A DNA stretch of 64,000 nucleotides from Granulicatella seriolae (GTDB lineage: Bacteria; Bacillota; Bacilli; Lactobacillales; Aerococcaceae). Below, piece after piece: positions 19,058 to 28,143 of the stretch; position 1 is the stretch's first letter; every line of letters begins with the position of its first letter. The translations under genes were made by a program, and so were the position numbers. The notes beneath the pieces are model-generated. The model made no database searches. It was not told the DNA's origin and saw only the letters and a program-made list of their open reading frames with translations. The stretch is taken from assembly GCF_024543085.1 (NCBI RefSeq), contig NZ_JANHNZ010000002.1, forward strand, positions 1 through 64,000, given 5' to 3'.

Positions 19058-19818
19058 AACAAGTCACCTCCATAAGGGATGCCATAAGTTAATTTAAGAT
19101 TGTTCTCAGTAAAGGTGTCGCTAACCGTTCCATTAGCGATAACCTGTTTATTAATTAAGGCAACACAGTCAAAATAAGTCGCTACCGTTGACAAATCATG
19201 ATGAACAGCAATAATCGTTTTGCCATTTTCCGCTAATTTTTTCAGGATATTTGTTAAAATCGACTCAGTGGTCACATCAACACCCTTCAAAGGCTCGTCT
19301 AATATATATATTTCAGCTTCCTGAACTAGCGCTCGGGCCAGAAAAACCCTTTGTTGCTGCCCACCTGATAAATGCAAAATTTGTTTATCTTGGTACTCTA
19401 ACATGCCTACTTGACGCAAGGTGTCTCGTACCACTTGCTTGTCCACTTTTTTAGGTCTTCTAAACCAGCCAAGATGCCCATATCGTCCCATCATGACTAC
19501 TTCGAAAACCGTAACTGGAAAATCCCAATCTACACTAGATACCTGTGGAACATAAGCGATTTTTTTTAGGCAACTTTTTTTATCTTGATTGGTCGTATGG
19601 AACATTTCAAAATTTACTTGGCCACTATCGACCTTTAATAACCCCATAATCGCTTTCAGTAAGGTGGATTTCCCTGCGCCATTTGGACCAACAATGGCCG
19701 TTCTCTTACCCTTTAAAAAATCAAGTTGAATAGCTTCTAACACCTGATTTCCCTGATAAGAAACACTAACATCCTGAAAGGACAAAGCCACTTGAGGGGT
19801 TAATTGCTTATCTATCAT
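19051..19818 (-). CDS. Metal ABC transporter ATP-binding protein
   Basis: This ATPase of about 255 residues has Walker A GPNGAGKST (44-52), the Q-loop AYVPQVSSVDWDFP typical of zinc/manganese systems, signature LSGGQQQRVFLARAL and Walker B IYILDEPLKGVD. It powers import through the two downstream permeases. The ATG at 19818 is preferred because GGGAGG lies nine bases before it. The reading frame opens three codons earlier with a TTG inside the regulator gene. Overlap with the regulator stop implies coupling. Confidence 0.94.
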   Translation of the reverse strand: MIDKQLTPQVALSFQDVSVSYQGNQVLEAIQLDFLKGKRTAIVGPNGAGKSTLLKAIMGLLKVDSGQVNFEMFHTTNQDKKSCLKKIAYVPQVSSVDWDFPVTVFEVVMMGRYGHLGWFRRPKKVDKQVVRDTLRQVGMLEYQDKQILHLSGGQQQRVFLARALVQEAEIYILDEPLKGVDVTTESILTNILKKLAENGKTIIAVHHDLSTVATYFDCVALINKQVIANGTVSDTFTENNLKLTYGIPYGGDLFC

Positions 19819-20473
19819 TTTGGTCAACCTCCCACTCTACGACTATTCTTTCAGCAGCTTGTTGTGAGATTTCTACCATTTTAGTGCCAATTTGGATAAC
19901 AAGCGTCTGGTCATATGGCAGTATTTCTCTGATGAACAGAATTGTCTCTAAGCTGATTTCCTTTCTTTCTAGATAAGCCAAGAGCCCTTCTTGCTCATGA
20001 ATAGCATGTACCTGTGCTTGCACACCGAGTGGCAAATCGCTTAGACTTCCAATCATCCGGCTTTTCTCAATATGGCGATTGCCATAAATAATCTTTCCAT
20101 GTGGGCAAAATTCTGGATGATCCAGAAACTGGTCTAATCTATCTGCTAGTAAGTTAGAGGTCGCATGTTCCAGAACTTCTGCATCATCATGCACATCATC
20201 CCAAGTATAACCAAGATAATTCACCAAAAAAACTTCCCACAGGCGGTGTTTGCGAATCAATTCTTTTGCCTCTTCTTGGCCTAAACTTGTTGGCATCAAA
20301 CCTAATTCATCATCTCGTTGTATTTTACCCACTTTTATCAACCGAGCAACCATTTCTGTTACTGATGGCGCCGAAACGCCTAGATAAGTAGCAATATCCT
20401 TATTAGTAATTTTTTCCTGTACTTGGTTTTTTTCAAATATATATTTGATATAGTCTTCTTGATTGATTGACAT
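19808..20473 (-). CDS. DtxR-family metal-dependent repressor (MntR/TroR type)
   Basis: This 221-residue regulator has an N-terminal winged helix (NKDIATYLGVSAPSVTEMVARL as recognition helix) and a dimerisation/metal-binding domain with RHRLWEVFLVNYLGYTWDDVHDDAEVLEHA, where His, Asp and Glu ligate Mn or Fe. A C-terminal SH3-like FeoA-type domain follows. It is first in the operon with the ABC transporter and divergent from the binding-protein gene. The palindrome TTAGGTTAACCTAA lies in its own leader, so it probably represses both directions when metal is plentiful. Confidence 0.92.
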   Translation of the reverse strand: MSINQEDYIKYIFEKNQVQEKITNKDIATYLGVSAPSVTEMVARLIKVGKIQRDDELGLMPTSLGQEEAKELIRKHRLWEVFLVNYLGYTWDDVHDDAEVLEHATSNLLADRLDQFLDHPEFCPHGKIIYGNRHIEKSRMIGSLSDLPLGVQAQVHAIHEQEGLLAYLERKEISLETILFIREILPYDQTLVIQIGTKMVEISQQAAERIVVEWEVDQNDR

Positions 20474-20485
20474 TTTACCACTCCT

Positions 20486-20616
20486 TTAGGTTAACCTAAT
20501 TTTTATTTTATCTATTTTTGTTTAAAAATCAACAAAATATATTGGTAATTAGGTTTACTTTAGTGTATTATAGCATTAATTAGGTTCGCCTACAAATAAA
20601 AATTAGTCTTACCTAA
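20486..20616. promoter_or_regulatory. Divergent promoter region with DtxR-type operators
   Basis: The gap between regulator and lipoprotein genes holds a perfect palindrome TTAGGTTAACCTAA (20486-20499), an imperfect TTAGGTTCGCCTAC (20580-20593), TTAGTCTTACCTAA (20603-20616) and a weaker half-site near 20549. These resemble DtxR/MntR operators. The first lies in the leader of the regulator operon and the others flank a likely TATTAT -10 for the lipoprotein gene. Confidence 0.7.
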
Positions 20617-20637
20617 AAAATGAAAAGGAGTTTTACT

Positions 20638-21534
20638 ATGAAAAAACTATCGATTTATCTCTTAGGCCTCTGCCTATTTTTAATAGGGTGTCAAACTGCT
20701 TCATCCTCACCTTCAACAGCAAAAGATGGGGGACTAGAGGTTTTAGCCACTACAACAATGATTGCCGATTTAGTAGAAAATATTGGTGGTAGCCATGTTA
20801 AGGTTACTAGTCTAATGAAGGCCGGTGTGGATCCCCATCTTTATAAAGCCAAAGAAAGCGATGCTGCCAGTATGCAGTCAGCCGACCTTGTTTTTTATAA
20901 CGGGATTCATTTGGAAGCAAAATTAAGCGATGTGCTTGAAAAGTTGCCGAATACAAGTAGTATGGAAGCGGCTTTGGATAAAAGTGATATTCTAGAAGAA
21001 GATGGTGGTGAAGACCCACATATCTGGTTTGACATTTCTCTATGGAAAAAAGCTGCCACTCATATTAAAGAGACCCTAGCTCAAAAAGATGCCCAGCACG
21101 CAGATGATTATGCTGCCAATTTAACCAAGTATTTAGCAGAGCTAGATGATTTACAAAGCTATGTCACAAAAGAATTATCCAGCATTCCAAAAGAGCAACG
21201 TGTCTTAGTAACGGCTCATGATGCCTTTAATTATTTTGCAAGGTCTAATGACTTTCAAGTTAAGGCCATTCAAGGGGTTAGTACTGAGTCAGAGGCTTCT
21301 ACTTCTGCCATCAATGCTTTAGCTGAATTTTTGGCTACCAATCAGATTAAAGCTATTTTCACTGAATCGTCTATTTCTCATAAAACCATTGAATCATTGC
21401 AAAAAGCCGTACAATCCAAGGGGGTCGACTTAACTATTGGAGATGAGCTATATTCAGACTCGCTAAAAGAGAATAGCAGCTATATCGAAACTTATAAATT
21501 GAATGTTGATGCCATTGTCAAAGGATTAAAATAA
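20638..21534 (+). CDS. Metal ABC transporter substrate-binding lipoprotein (ZnuA/PsaA family)
   Basis: This lipoprotein of about 298 residues has a signal peptide ending in the lipobox LIGC near residue 17, after which the mature Cys would be lipidated on the outer face of the membrane. The cluster A-1 fold is marked by VLATTTMIADLV, GVDPHLYKAKESDAASMQSAD, EDPHIWFDI, VTAHDAFNYFA and FTESSISHK. Ligands would be two His, one Glu and one Asp, which favours Mn or Fe. The ATG at 20638 follows AAAAGGAG. An earlier ATG lacks a site. It is divergent from and partner to the operon at 17280-20473. Confidence 0.92.
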   Translation: MKKLSIYLLGLCLFLIGCQTASSSPSTAKDGGLEVLATTTMIADLVENIGGSHVKVTSLMKAGVDPHLYKAKESDAASMQSADLVFYNGIHLEAKLSDVLEKLPNTSSMEAALDKSDILEEDGGEDPHIWFDISLWKKAATHIKETLAQKDAQHADDYAANLTKYLAELDDLQSYVTKELSSIPKEQRVLVTAHDAFNYFARSNDFQVKAIQGVSTESEASTSAINALAEFLATNQIKAIFTESSISHKTIESLQKAVQSKGVDLTIGDELYSDSLKENSSYIETYKLNVDAIVKGLK

Positions 21535-21585
21535 ATTCAAAACCGGAAAAATCTATAAAAAATAATATCTATTTCTAAATCACAA

Positions 21586-21840
21586 GGGGCTGGACAAAAA
21601 GTCCAAATGGTAACCAAATAAAAGAGTTTCCCAGAAATCTATCCGTACAGAACGGTGTATAGCATATCTGACGCACAGTGGATGTTTCGGCTTCAGCCGA
21701 TTACAACCACGTAGACAGCTAAGCCAGTGAGACCTAGGCTCACGGCGGTGCCACCGTTCCCATTTCGGATAGATTTCTGGGGAACTCTTTTATGATTTAG
21801 AAACTTTTTTTATTTTATTACAGACTTTTTGCCCTGCCCC
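21586..21840. repeat. Palindromic intergenic element, copy 3 (full length)
   Basis: This is the most complete copy. Outer ends GGGGCTGGACAAAAAGTCC and its near complement lie at 21586 and 21840. Inner arms AAAAGAGTTTCCCAGAAATC pair with 21770-21791, and the core of about 115 bp is nearly identical to copy 2. It sits between the lipoprotein gene and pepF and may terminate the former. Confidence 0.88.
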
Positions 21841-21988
21841 TTGTTTGAATTGCAGGATGAACTTTTTGCCCTGCTGCTTACTTTCTATAGATTTTCGCCT
21901 ATAAGAAAGGTACAATAAACCTTAGAGTTGTCTGATTTTTCAATCTACGATAACTTGTTCTGAGAATGTCTAGAATGGAGTGAAATGA

Positions 21989-23794
21989 ATGACCAAGAAC
22001 CAACAAGTACCTCGTGATCAAGTAAATGCTCAAGAAACCTGGGATATGACCCTACTTTATCCTAGTGATACTATTTTTAAAAATGAACTAAGCCATATCG
22101 AAAGAGTTTTGCCTCAGTTCAAAACTAGCTATGAAAACCGCTTGAATGAACTCGAAACCCTAGATAAGGCATTCACTGATTTTGAATCTCTTTTAGCGAA
22201 CTTCTACCGTCTAGGTGCCTATGCAACCTTACCTACTACGGTTGACCGTTTTAATGAAACAGTCATTGATAATGCCAATCGTTATCAACAAGCTAGCGCT
22301 ATTTGGGCAGCTTCCACCTCATTTTTTGACAGCGAATTAGCTACCTTATCTGATGAGTTGTTAGACCAATTCGTTGCGGAAAAACGTCCTGATTTGGCTT
22401 ACGTCATTGAAAAAATCAAACGGGATAAAAAACACCGTCTGTCAAAAGATGCTGAACAAGTTTTGTCTAATTTCAGAAGCTTGCCTGACTTTTATGATTT
22501 GTATGAAATCACCAAGTTTGAAGACATGGATTTTGAATCCTTTACAGTTGATGGAAAAGACTATGAAAACAGCTATGTCTCTTATGAAAACCTTCATGAA
22601 ATGGATAACAATACCGAAATTCGCAGAAAAGCTGCTGATAGTTTTTATAAGACCTTGAGAAAATACAAGAATACGACTGCTAATGAGTACATTTCTCATA
22701 TTAAAAAAGAAAAACTTGTGGCAACCATGCGTGGCTACGACAGTGTTATTGACTATTTGTTAGACCAACAAGATGGTAACCGTGACCTTTATGACCGCCA
22801 AATCAACCTCATTATGGAAGAGTTGGCGCCACATATTCGTCGCTATATGAAACTTTTGGCAAGAGAGCACCAGATTAACGATATGCAATTTGCCGATTGT
22901 AAGATTAACTTAGACCCCGATTATGAAGTCGATATGACCATTCCAGAATCCCGCGACTACCTCAAAAAAGCTCTGGCTGTGCTAGGCGAGGACTATGGTC
23001 AAATGATTGATGAAAGCTATGACAAGCGTTGGACGGACTTTCCACAAAATATTGGCAAGAGTACGGGTGGCTTCTGTTACACAATTGGTGGTGTAGCTGC
23101 CTTTATCCTGCTTTCTTGGACCGGTAAGATGAACGAGGTCTTTGTCTTAGCCCACGAATTAGGACATGCCTATCACTTTATGCATTGTGGCGAGAAACAA
23201 AGTATGATGAACCAAGATTGTTCGCTCTATTTTGTAGAGGCACCATCCACTTGTAATGAAGTATTGGTATCTAATTACTTGCTAAAAACTAGTAGTGACG
23301 CTAGATTTAAACGTTGGGTTATTAGCAATATGATTAGCCGAACTTACTACCACAACATGGTGACTCACTACCTAGAGGCTGTCTTCCAAGACCGTGTCTA
23401 CAAAAAACTGGACGCTGGTGACATGTTTACTGCTGACATTTTGTCTACCATCAAAAAAGAAGTCATGCAAGAATTCTTCGGCGACAGCTTGGACATCAAT
23501 GATGGCGCTGAATTAACTTGGATGCGCCAACCACATTACTACATGGGCTTATATCCATATACCTATTCAGCTGGTCTGACAATTGGTACAGCTGTGGCTA
23601 ACAAGATTGAAGAAGACCCAAGTCACGCACAAGTTTGGTTGGATACACTTGGAAAAGGTGGCAGCATGTCTGCACTAGATTTGTGTCAATCAGCTGGCTG
23701 CGATGTATCGACTGATAAACCATTAAAAGACGCTATTGCTTATGTTGGTTCGCTAGTAGACCAATTGTACAAGTTGACGGATGAGTTGAAATAG
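21989..23794 (+). CDS. pepF: Oligoendopeptidase F
   Basis: This 601-residue cytosolic zinc peptidase of family M3B cleaves peptides of about 7-17 residues during peptide turnover. The zinc site is HELGH at residues 389-393 with the downstream Glu in FVEAPSTCNEVL. The helical N-terminal lid and PYTYSAGLTIGTAVANKI at the C-terminus match PepF. The length is normal. The start is an ATG preceded by a modest TGGAGTG site. It is monocistronic, with copy 3 of the palindromic element upstream and a degenerate copy downstream. Confidence 0.96.
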   Translation: MTKNQQVPRDQVNAQETWDMTLLYPSDTIFKNELSHIERVLPQFKTSYENRLNELETLDKAFTDFESLLANFYRLGAYATLPTTVDRFNETVIDNANRYQQASAIWAASTSFFDSELATLSDELLDQFVAEKRPDLAYVIEKIKRDKKHRLSKDAEQVLSNFRSLPDFYDLYEITKFEDMDFESFTVDGKDYENSYVSYENLHEMDNNTEIRRKAADSFYKTLRKYKNTTANEYISHIKKEKLVATMRGYDSVIDYLLDQQDGNRDLYDRQINLIMEELAPHIRRYMKLLAREHQINDMQFADCKINLDPDYEVDMTIPESRDYLKKALAVLGEDYGQMIDESYDKRWTDFPQNIGKSTGGFCYTIGGVAAFILLSWTGKMNEVFVLAHELGHAYHFMHCGEKQSMMNQDCSLYFVEAPSTCNEVLVSNYLLKTSSDARFKRWVISNMISRTYYHNMVTHYLEAVFQDRVYKKLDAGDMFTADILSTIKKEVMQEFFGDSLDINDGAELTWMRQPHYYMGLYPYTYSAGLTIGTAVANKIEEDPSHAQVWLDTLGKGGSMSALDLCQSAGCDVSTDKPLKDAIAYVGSLVDQLYKLTDELK

Positions 23795-23837
23795 AGCTTA
23801 TATTCATCGAGTCTTCTGGCTATCTGCCAGAAATGAG

Positions 23838-23890
23838 AACGGTGCACTGCTCTCATTTTTGATATTTTTCCCAGAAACTCTTTTGTTTAA
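23838..23890. repeat. Degenerate remnant of the palindromic element, copy 4
   Basis: GCCAGAAATGAGAACGGTG and TTTTTCCCAGAAACTCTTTTGTTTA, followed by AAGGACTTTTT, recall the arm and end sequences of the full element, but the core is gone. It is placed between pepF and the terminator of the minus-strand ABC gene. Confidence 0.5.
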
Positions 23891-23937
23891 CTATGATAAG
23901 GACTTTTTACCTATCCCTATCTATCAATTATTAGCAC

Positions 23938-23977
23938 AAAAAAGCTAGGTGCCCCTATAAAGGACACCTAGCTTTTT
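23938..23977 (-). terminator. Terminator of the MacB-like ABC gene
   Basis: AAAAAGCTAGGTGCCC pairs with GGACACCTAGCTTTTT over a short loop, with T-runs on both strands. It lies three bases after the stop of the minus-strand ABC gene and could also stop pepF transcripts. Confidence 0.85.
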
Positions 23978-23980
23978 ATT

Positions 23981-26572
23981 TTATTCCATTCGAAGTGACT
24001 CTACTGGGTCTTTCTTGGCAGCTATTCTTGAAGGAATAATTCCAGCAATTAGTGTTAAAACCATACTAATAAGAATGAGGATGCCCCCAGCTTGCCAAGG
24101 TAGCGAGGTAATGCCAGCTACTCCTGTCAGATTTTCCACAATGTAATTGATTGGAATATTCAACAACAAGGTGATAACAATTCCTAAGAGCCCTGCAGCA
24201 AAGCCTTCGATTAAAGTTTCAGCATTGAAGACGCGTGAGATATCCCCTTTAGAAGCTCCTATAGCACGCAGGATCCCAATTTCTTTGGTTCGTTCCAAGA
24301 CAGAGATATAGGTAATAATCCCAATCATGATAGAAGAAACCACTAGAGATATGGCCACGAATGCAATCAATACATAGGTAATCATATCGACAATCGCAGT
24401 GACTGAAGACATAATCAAGCCCACTTCATCCGTGTAGTTTAACACCAAGTCTTCCTTACCAGCATCTCTAGCTTTTTGACTGTAGGCCTCGATTTGAGTT
24501 TTCAAGGTATCCTTCGCAACAAATGACTTAGGATAGAGCTTAACGCTAGATGGGTTTGCCAAATCAACCACCCCAATTCTAGCTAGATTATCATCATAAG
24601 TAGCATTGATATTTTCGTTGAAGCGATTGACATACTCGGTTAGCTGCTCAGGAGTCATGGCTGCCAGAGCCATTTTTTCTTCTTGGCTGAGGTCATTCAT
24701 GGAAAATGTTTGCTTACTATCACTTGCCACAAAATCCCTGTTTGTAAAAATATTACGTGTTGGATTAGCAACTTGGTCTTTGGCAACCAGACTTGCTTGC
24801 ACTTTTTCAATAACATGGCTGCTCAGATCTTTCGTATACCCAATCCCACCTGAAGTAGAAAGTCCTTGCGTTTCTGGTTTTGGCTTAATCACCCCTACCA
24901 CAGAAATCGTTTCGGAATCATCTACCAATTTCTTCATAAAGTCAGCATCATCTGATTTATCGACCCAGATATCGCCTTCTTTGACAAAATAATCACTGTT
25001 AAGCACCAGTTTATACTTCAAACTCATCAAATCATTTAAGGCATAGCGTAATGGTGCTCCCTCATCTGAGCTGCTAGTAGATGAATCAGTCTGCGCCTTG
25101 TCTCCAGAGGCTTCTTTAATTAAGTCGTCTAGTTCTTTTTGTGACTTGAGCCCTAGACTGTAGAGGGCATAGTCGTTAATCTCGCTGTTGCTATCGGCAA
25201 TAAGAACGACTTCATTGTAGGCACTTGGCATGTGACCGATAAGCACATCATACTGCGAATTCAAGAGTTCTTGATTGTCCATCAGTTCTTCCCAGACATC
25301 TGTACTGTAAAAGCTGGAGCTTCGTGGACCAATTGGAAGATTGGACGATGTGTTCATTCCCAGCTTCTGCCCTACTGGACTCGGATTGACTTGTACTGCT
25401 CCATCAGTGGTATCATTTTGATAGAGGTTTAAGTTGAGATTGTAGGCATACTGGATACTGTTGGTGTCTTCCTTAAACTCTTCCGGATGTTCCTCCAAAT
25501 AGGTTTTGAACGCTGCCAAATCGTTGTGCTCAATATTGGATGACAGCATGTGAGACAGCATTTCATTGGCATAGATATAGCCTTCTTCATGGGTTTCTTT
25601 CTTTGCACCGATACTTTCTAGCAGCGCTGATATATTATTTGTCGACTCATTTATGGTTAATGGATAGGAAGTCAAGGTATCTTCTTGCACCTTATTAATA
25701 TAACTTTGAACCCCCGTGGATAGGGAAAGAATCAAAGCAATCCCGATAATTCCGATGCTTCCAGCAAAAGCCGTTAGAATCGTCCGCCCTTTTTTCGTCA
25801 TCAAATTGTTTAAACTAAGTGATAAAGCGGTTAGATAGGACATGCTGGTTCGTTTAGGGTTAAATTCTCCAGACTCTTCATTACTTAATGACGGGTCAAA
25901 GGGATTGGAATCTCCTACCACACGCCCATCTAATAAATTAACAATCCTGGTTGAATACATCTGTGCCAAATCAGGGTTATGGGTCACCATGACAACCAAA
26001 CGGTCGTGAGCGATTTCTTTAAGAAGCTCCATAATCTGTAGCGAAGTTTCTGAATCAAGAGCCCCTGTTGGTTCGTCAGCCAATAGAATATCTGGGTCAT
26101 TGACAAGGGCACGGGCTATGGCAATCCTTTGCATTTGACCACCAGACATTTGACCGGGGCGTTTGTTTACATGGTCTTCCAAGCCAACTTTCTTTAAAGC
26201 TTCCAAGGAGCGGCGCCGACGTTCTTGTCTAGGAACTCCTGACAAAGTCAGTGCCAGTTCCACATTGGCAAGCGCGGTTTGGTGGGGAATCAGATTGTAG
26301 CTCTGAAAGACAAATCCAACTGAATTATTGCGGTAGCTATCCCAATCTCGGTCCTTAAACTCCTTTGTCGAACGACCGTTAATGATTAAGTCTCCACTGG
26401 TATATTGGTCTAAGCCACCGATAATATTGAGCAAGGTTGTCTTCCCGCTCCCACTCTGTCCTAAGATAGACACGAATTCATTTTGCCTAAATGACAGATT
26501 CACTCCATCCAAGGCTTTTTGAGTTAATCCAGCAGTCTCATAAATTTTACTAATATTTTTTAACTCTAACAT
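23981..26572 (-). CDS. ABC transporter, fused ATPase and FtsX-type permease (MacB-like)
   Basis: The 863-residue protein joins an N-terminal ATPase (Walker A GQSGSGKTT 38-46, signature MSGGQMQRIAIARAL, Walker B ILLADEPTGALD) to a membrane part. The first helix is near 260-285, a large extracytoplasmic region covers about 290-735, and three helices follow with FtsX core ISVLERTKEIGILRAIGASK. This is the type VII ABC architecture, used for lipoprotein or peptide efflux and mechanotransmission rather than uptake. No separate MacA-like adaptor is adjacent. It is monocistronic. Confidence 0.92.
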   Translation of the reverse strand: MLELKNISKIYETAGLTQKALDGVNLSFRQNEFVSILGQSGSGKTTLLNIIGGLDQYTSGDLIINGRSTKEFKDRDWDSYRNNSVGFVFQSYNLIPHQTALANVELALTLSGVPRQERRRRSLEALKKVGLEDHVNKRPGQMSGGQMQRIAIARALVNDPDILLADEPTGALDSETSLQIMELLKEIAHDRLVVMVTHNPDLAQMYSTRIVNLLDGRVVGDSNPFDPSLSNEESGEFNPKRTSMSYLTALSLSLNNLMTKKGRTILTAFAGSIGIIGIALILSLSTGVQSYINKVQEDTLTSYPLTINESTNNISALLESIGAKKETHEEGYIYANEMLSHMLSSNIEHNDLAAFKTYLEEHPEEFKEDTNSIQYAYNLNLNLYQNDTTDGAVQVNPSPVGQKLGMNTSSNLPIGPRSSSFYSTDVWEELMDNQELLNSQYDVLIGHMPSAYNEVVLIADSNSEINDYALYSLGLKSQKELDDLIKEASGDKAQTDSSTSSSDEGAPLRYALNDLMSLKYKLVLNSDYFVKEGDIWVDKSDDADFMKKLVDDSETISVVGVIKPKPETQGLSTSGGIGYTKDLSSHVIEKVQASLVAKDQVANPTRNIFTNRDFVASDSKQTFSMNDLSQEEKMALAAMTPEQLTEYVNRFNENINATYDDNLARIGVVDLANPSSVKLYPKSFVAKDTLKTQIEAYSQKARDAGKEDLVLNYTDEVGLIMSSVTAIVDMITYVLIAFVAISLVVSSIMIGIITYISVLERTKEIGILRAIGASKGDISRVFNAETLIEGFAAGLLGIVITLLLNIPINYIVENLTGVAGITSLPWQAGGILILISMVLTLIAGIIPSRIAAKKDPVESLRME

Positions 26573-26655
26573 TTTTTCACCTTAATCTTTCTTGTCTGCA
26601 TCAACTTTCCTCATAGCTTGAACGTTATAAACGTAGTATTTGTTTTTAGAAAATG

Positions 26656-26967
26656 CTAATACCAAGCAACATAGCCCGTTTCTCTATAATTTCCATCTTT
26701 ATCCCTTAATCCATTCAGTGCCATACTTATCCATTTATCCCTATCAAATGGCTCTGGAGGATTTATCCATTCTTTTAATACCTTTGTTTCTGGATTAAAT
26801 TCAACAAACCCCTTATAGTCTTCCTTCCCCTCAGGATAAACCTCATACCGATAAAACCCATCAATATAGCTTGTTAGCTTAAACGATACCATAGCTTTCT
26901 CTCCATTCATCCGACTTCTTACATCTAACTGGATACTTTTTAATGCATCAACACTTAATATAGGCAT
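26656..26967 (-). CDS. Hypothetical protein
   Basis: This 103-residue soluble protein is one I do not recognise. It is rich in aromatic and acidic residues and has YRYEVYPEGKEDYKGFVEFNP and ETGYVAWY near the end, with no membrane segment or signal. The ATG has a GGAGAG site upstream at fair distance. It lies upstream of the ABC gene on the same strand, 84 bases away. The region to the right is full of gene remnants, so it may itself be a remnant or an orphan accessory gene. Confidence 0.5.
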   Translation of the reverse strand: MPILSVDALKSIQLDVRSRMNGEKAMVSFKLTSYIDGFYRYEVYPEGKEDYKGFVEFNPETKVLKEWINPPEPFDRDKWISMALNGLRDKDGNYRETGYVAWY

Positions 26968-27091
26968 AGCCTACCACTCTCCATTTAGAATGACAAGAAT
27001 ATCATCTTGGAGTAAAGTATAAAAGCAAGAATGGATTTAGATAAAAAGACCCTAACTCTACTTGAAAGTGTCACTCAGTAGATTTTTTACA

Positions 27092-27573
27092 AATGAAGCT
27101 GATGGGAGCTAAAAAAGATACTAGTAAAGAAGGACCATTTTTAGGACTTGCGATGTATTTACTAGGGTTTATATGAGTTTTATACTTTATTTAACAGAGA
27201 AATTTGTCAACCAAGTCTCATTTTCTATTGGCTTTATGCTCAGCCTAATCTTCCTCAGCGCCTCCATGAGTATCCTCTACTTTTATTTGCAAACGTCACT
27301 TGCGGGGGAAAGAGAAAAGTATCTTGGTCTTCGAAAACTCGGCTTGTCTATCAAGGAAATTCGTACAGTGGTGACAAAAGAGTTGCTTATTTTAATCTTT
27401 GTTCCATTTTTTCTGCGACTATGCTAGAATTCTTTGTCTTGTTTAGTCTACGCAATAATATTTCACCTGTCTTCTTCCAAATGTCAGCTCTTGGAGCCGG
27501 AATCTTTGCTATCTTGTTTGCCTTAGGTTTCTTGATTATTCGAAGAGTTTATGTGGCTAAGTTGGTAGATTAG
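27092..27573 (+). pseudogene. Remnant of a BceB-like FtsX-type ABC permease
   Basis: Three overlapping frames carry one protein: KLMGAKKDTSKEGPFLGLAM (27092 on), then FILYLTEKFVNQVSFSIGF with EREKYLGLRKLGLSIKEIR (27173-27427), then EFFVLFSLRNNISPVFFQMS and LGFLIIRRVYVAKLVD (to 27573). The order and the helix pattern match the C-terminal half of antimicrobial-peptide sensing/efflux permeases. At least two frameshifts separate the pieces, and the N-terminal half is absent. Confidence 0.65.
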
Positions 27574-27727
27574 TCTTGTATGTTATGTAAACAAATCTCC
27601 CATATACCTATTAGAAATGAGAATGGTAGTAGGCTCAGAAAAATAGTTATAAAGAATACCATCTATTTCTAAAGCATAAAAAAACGGGTGGAAAATTCAT
27701 AACGAATGACACCCTCCTATAAACCAT

Positions 27728-27805
27728 AAAAGAGTTTCCGAAACATCTATCAGAAACGGCGATGCCACTGTTTTGATTTCCGATATATTTCTTGGAAACT
27801 CTTTT
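27728..27805. repeat. Short diverged copy 5 of the palindromic element
   Basis: Arms AAAAGAGTTTCCGAAACATC and GATATATTTCTTGGAAACTCTTTT enclose a reduced core GGCGATGCCACTG. After the right arm a sequence ACGGACTTATTGCCC recalls the GGACTTTTTGCCC end of full copies. The longer core of copies 2 and 3 is missing. Confidence 0.65.
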
Positions 27806-27857
27806 GTGATTTAGAAATAGCTATTACTCTTCACGGACTTATTGCCCAATAACTGAC

Positions 27858-27917
27858 GAATTATGAGAAGAACTGCCCAAATCCATTCATTTACTGGGAG
27901 TAGAAGTGCTCTATTCC
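27858..27917. repeat. Left half of an interrupted 144-bp array unit
   Basis: GAATTATGAGAAGAACTGCC, CATTTACTGGGAGTAGAAG and TGCTCTATTCC match the first half of the units at 28917-29453 up to the centre of the inner palindrome, then similarity stops. The other half resumes near 28838. See the Imm5-like gene and the findings. Confidence 0.75.
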
Positions 27918-28143
27918 TTCCAGCAGGGTCATAAATAATTGCGTGTTTTATTTCGCGAAATGCCTTAGAACTGAGCTAGTAAAAGGAATATCATATGTTT
28001 GCTGCCAGAGGTAAATACCTTTAATAAAATAAGGCATCTCTAAGATATTCTGTAACCATGATCTATTTCATGATCGTTTTCTTTAATTATTTCATAACCT
28101 AAATCATGTTTAGCTGGATAGTTTCCGTATATCTTTCTTGAGG

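Noticed and set aside
27918-28140. Minus-strand frames reading YGNYPAKHDLGYEIIKEND and KGIYLWQQTYDIPF
   Set aside because: They look like pieces of a decayed gene next to the Imm5-like gene, but they lie in different frames with stops and match nothing I know.
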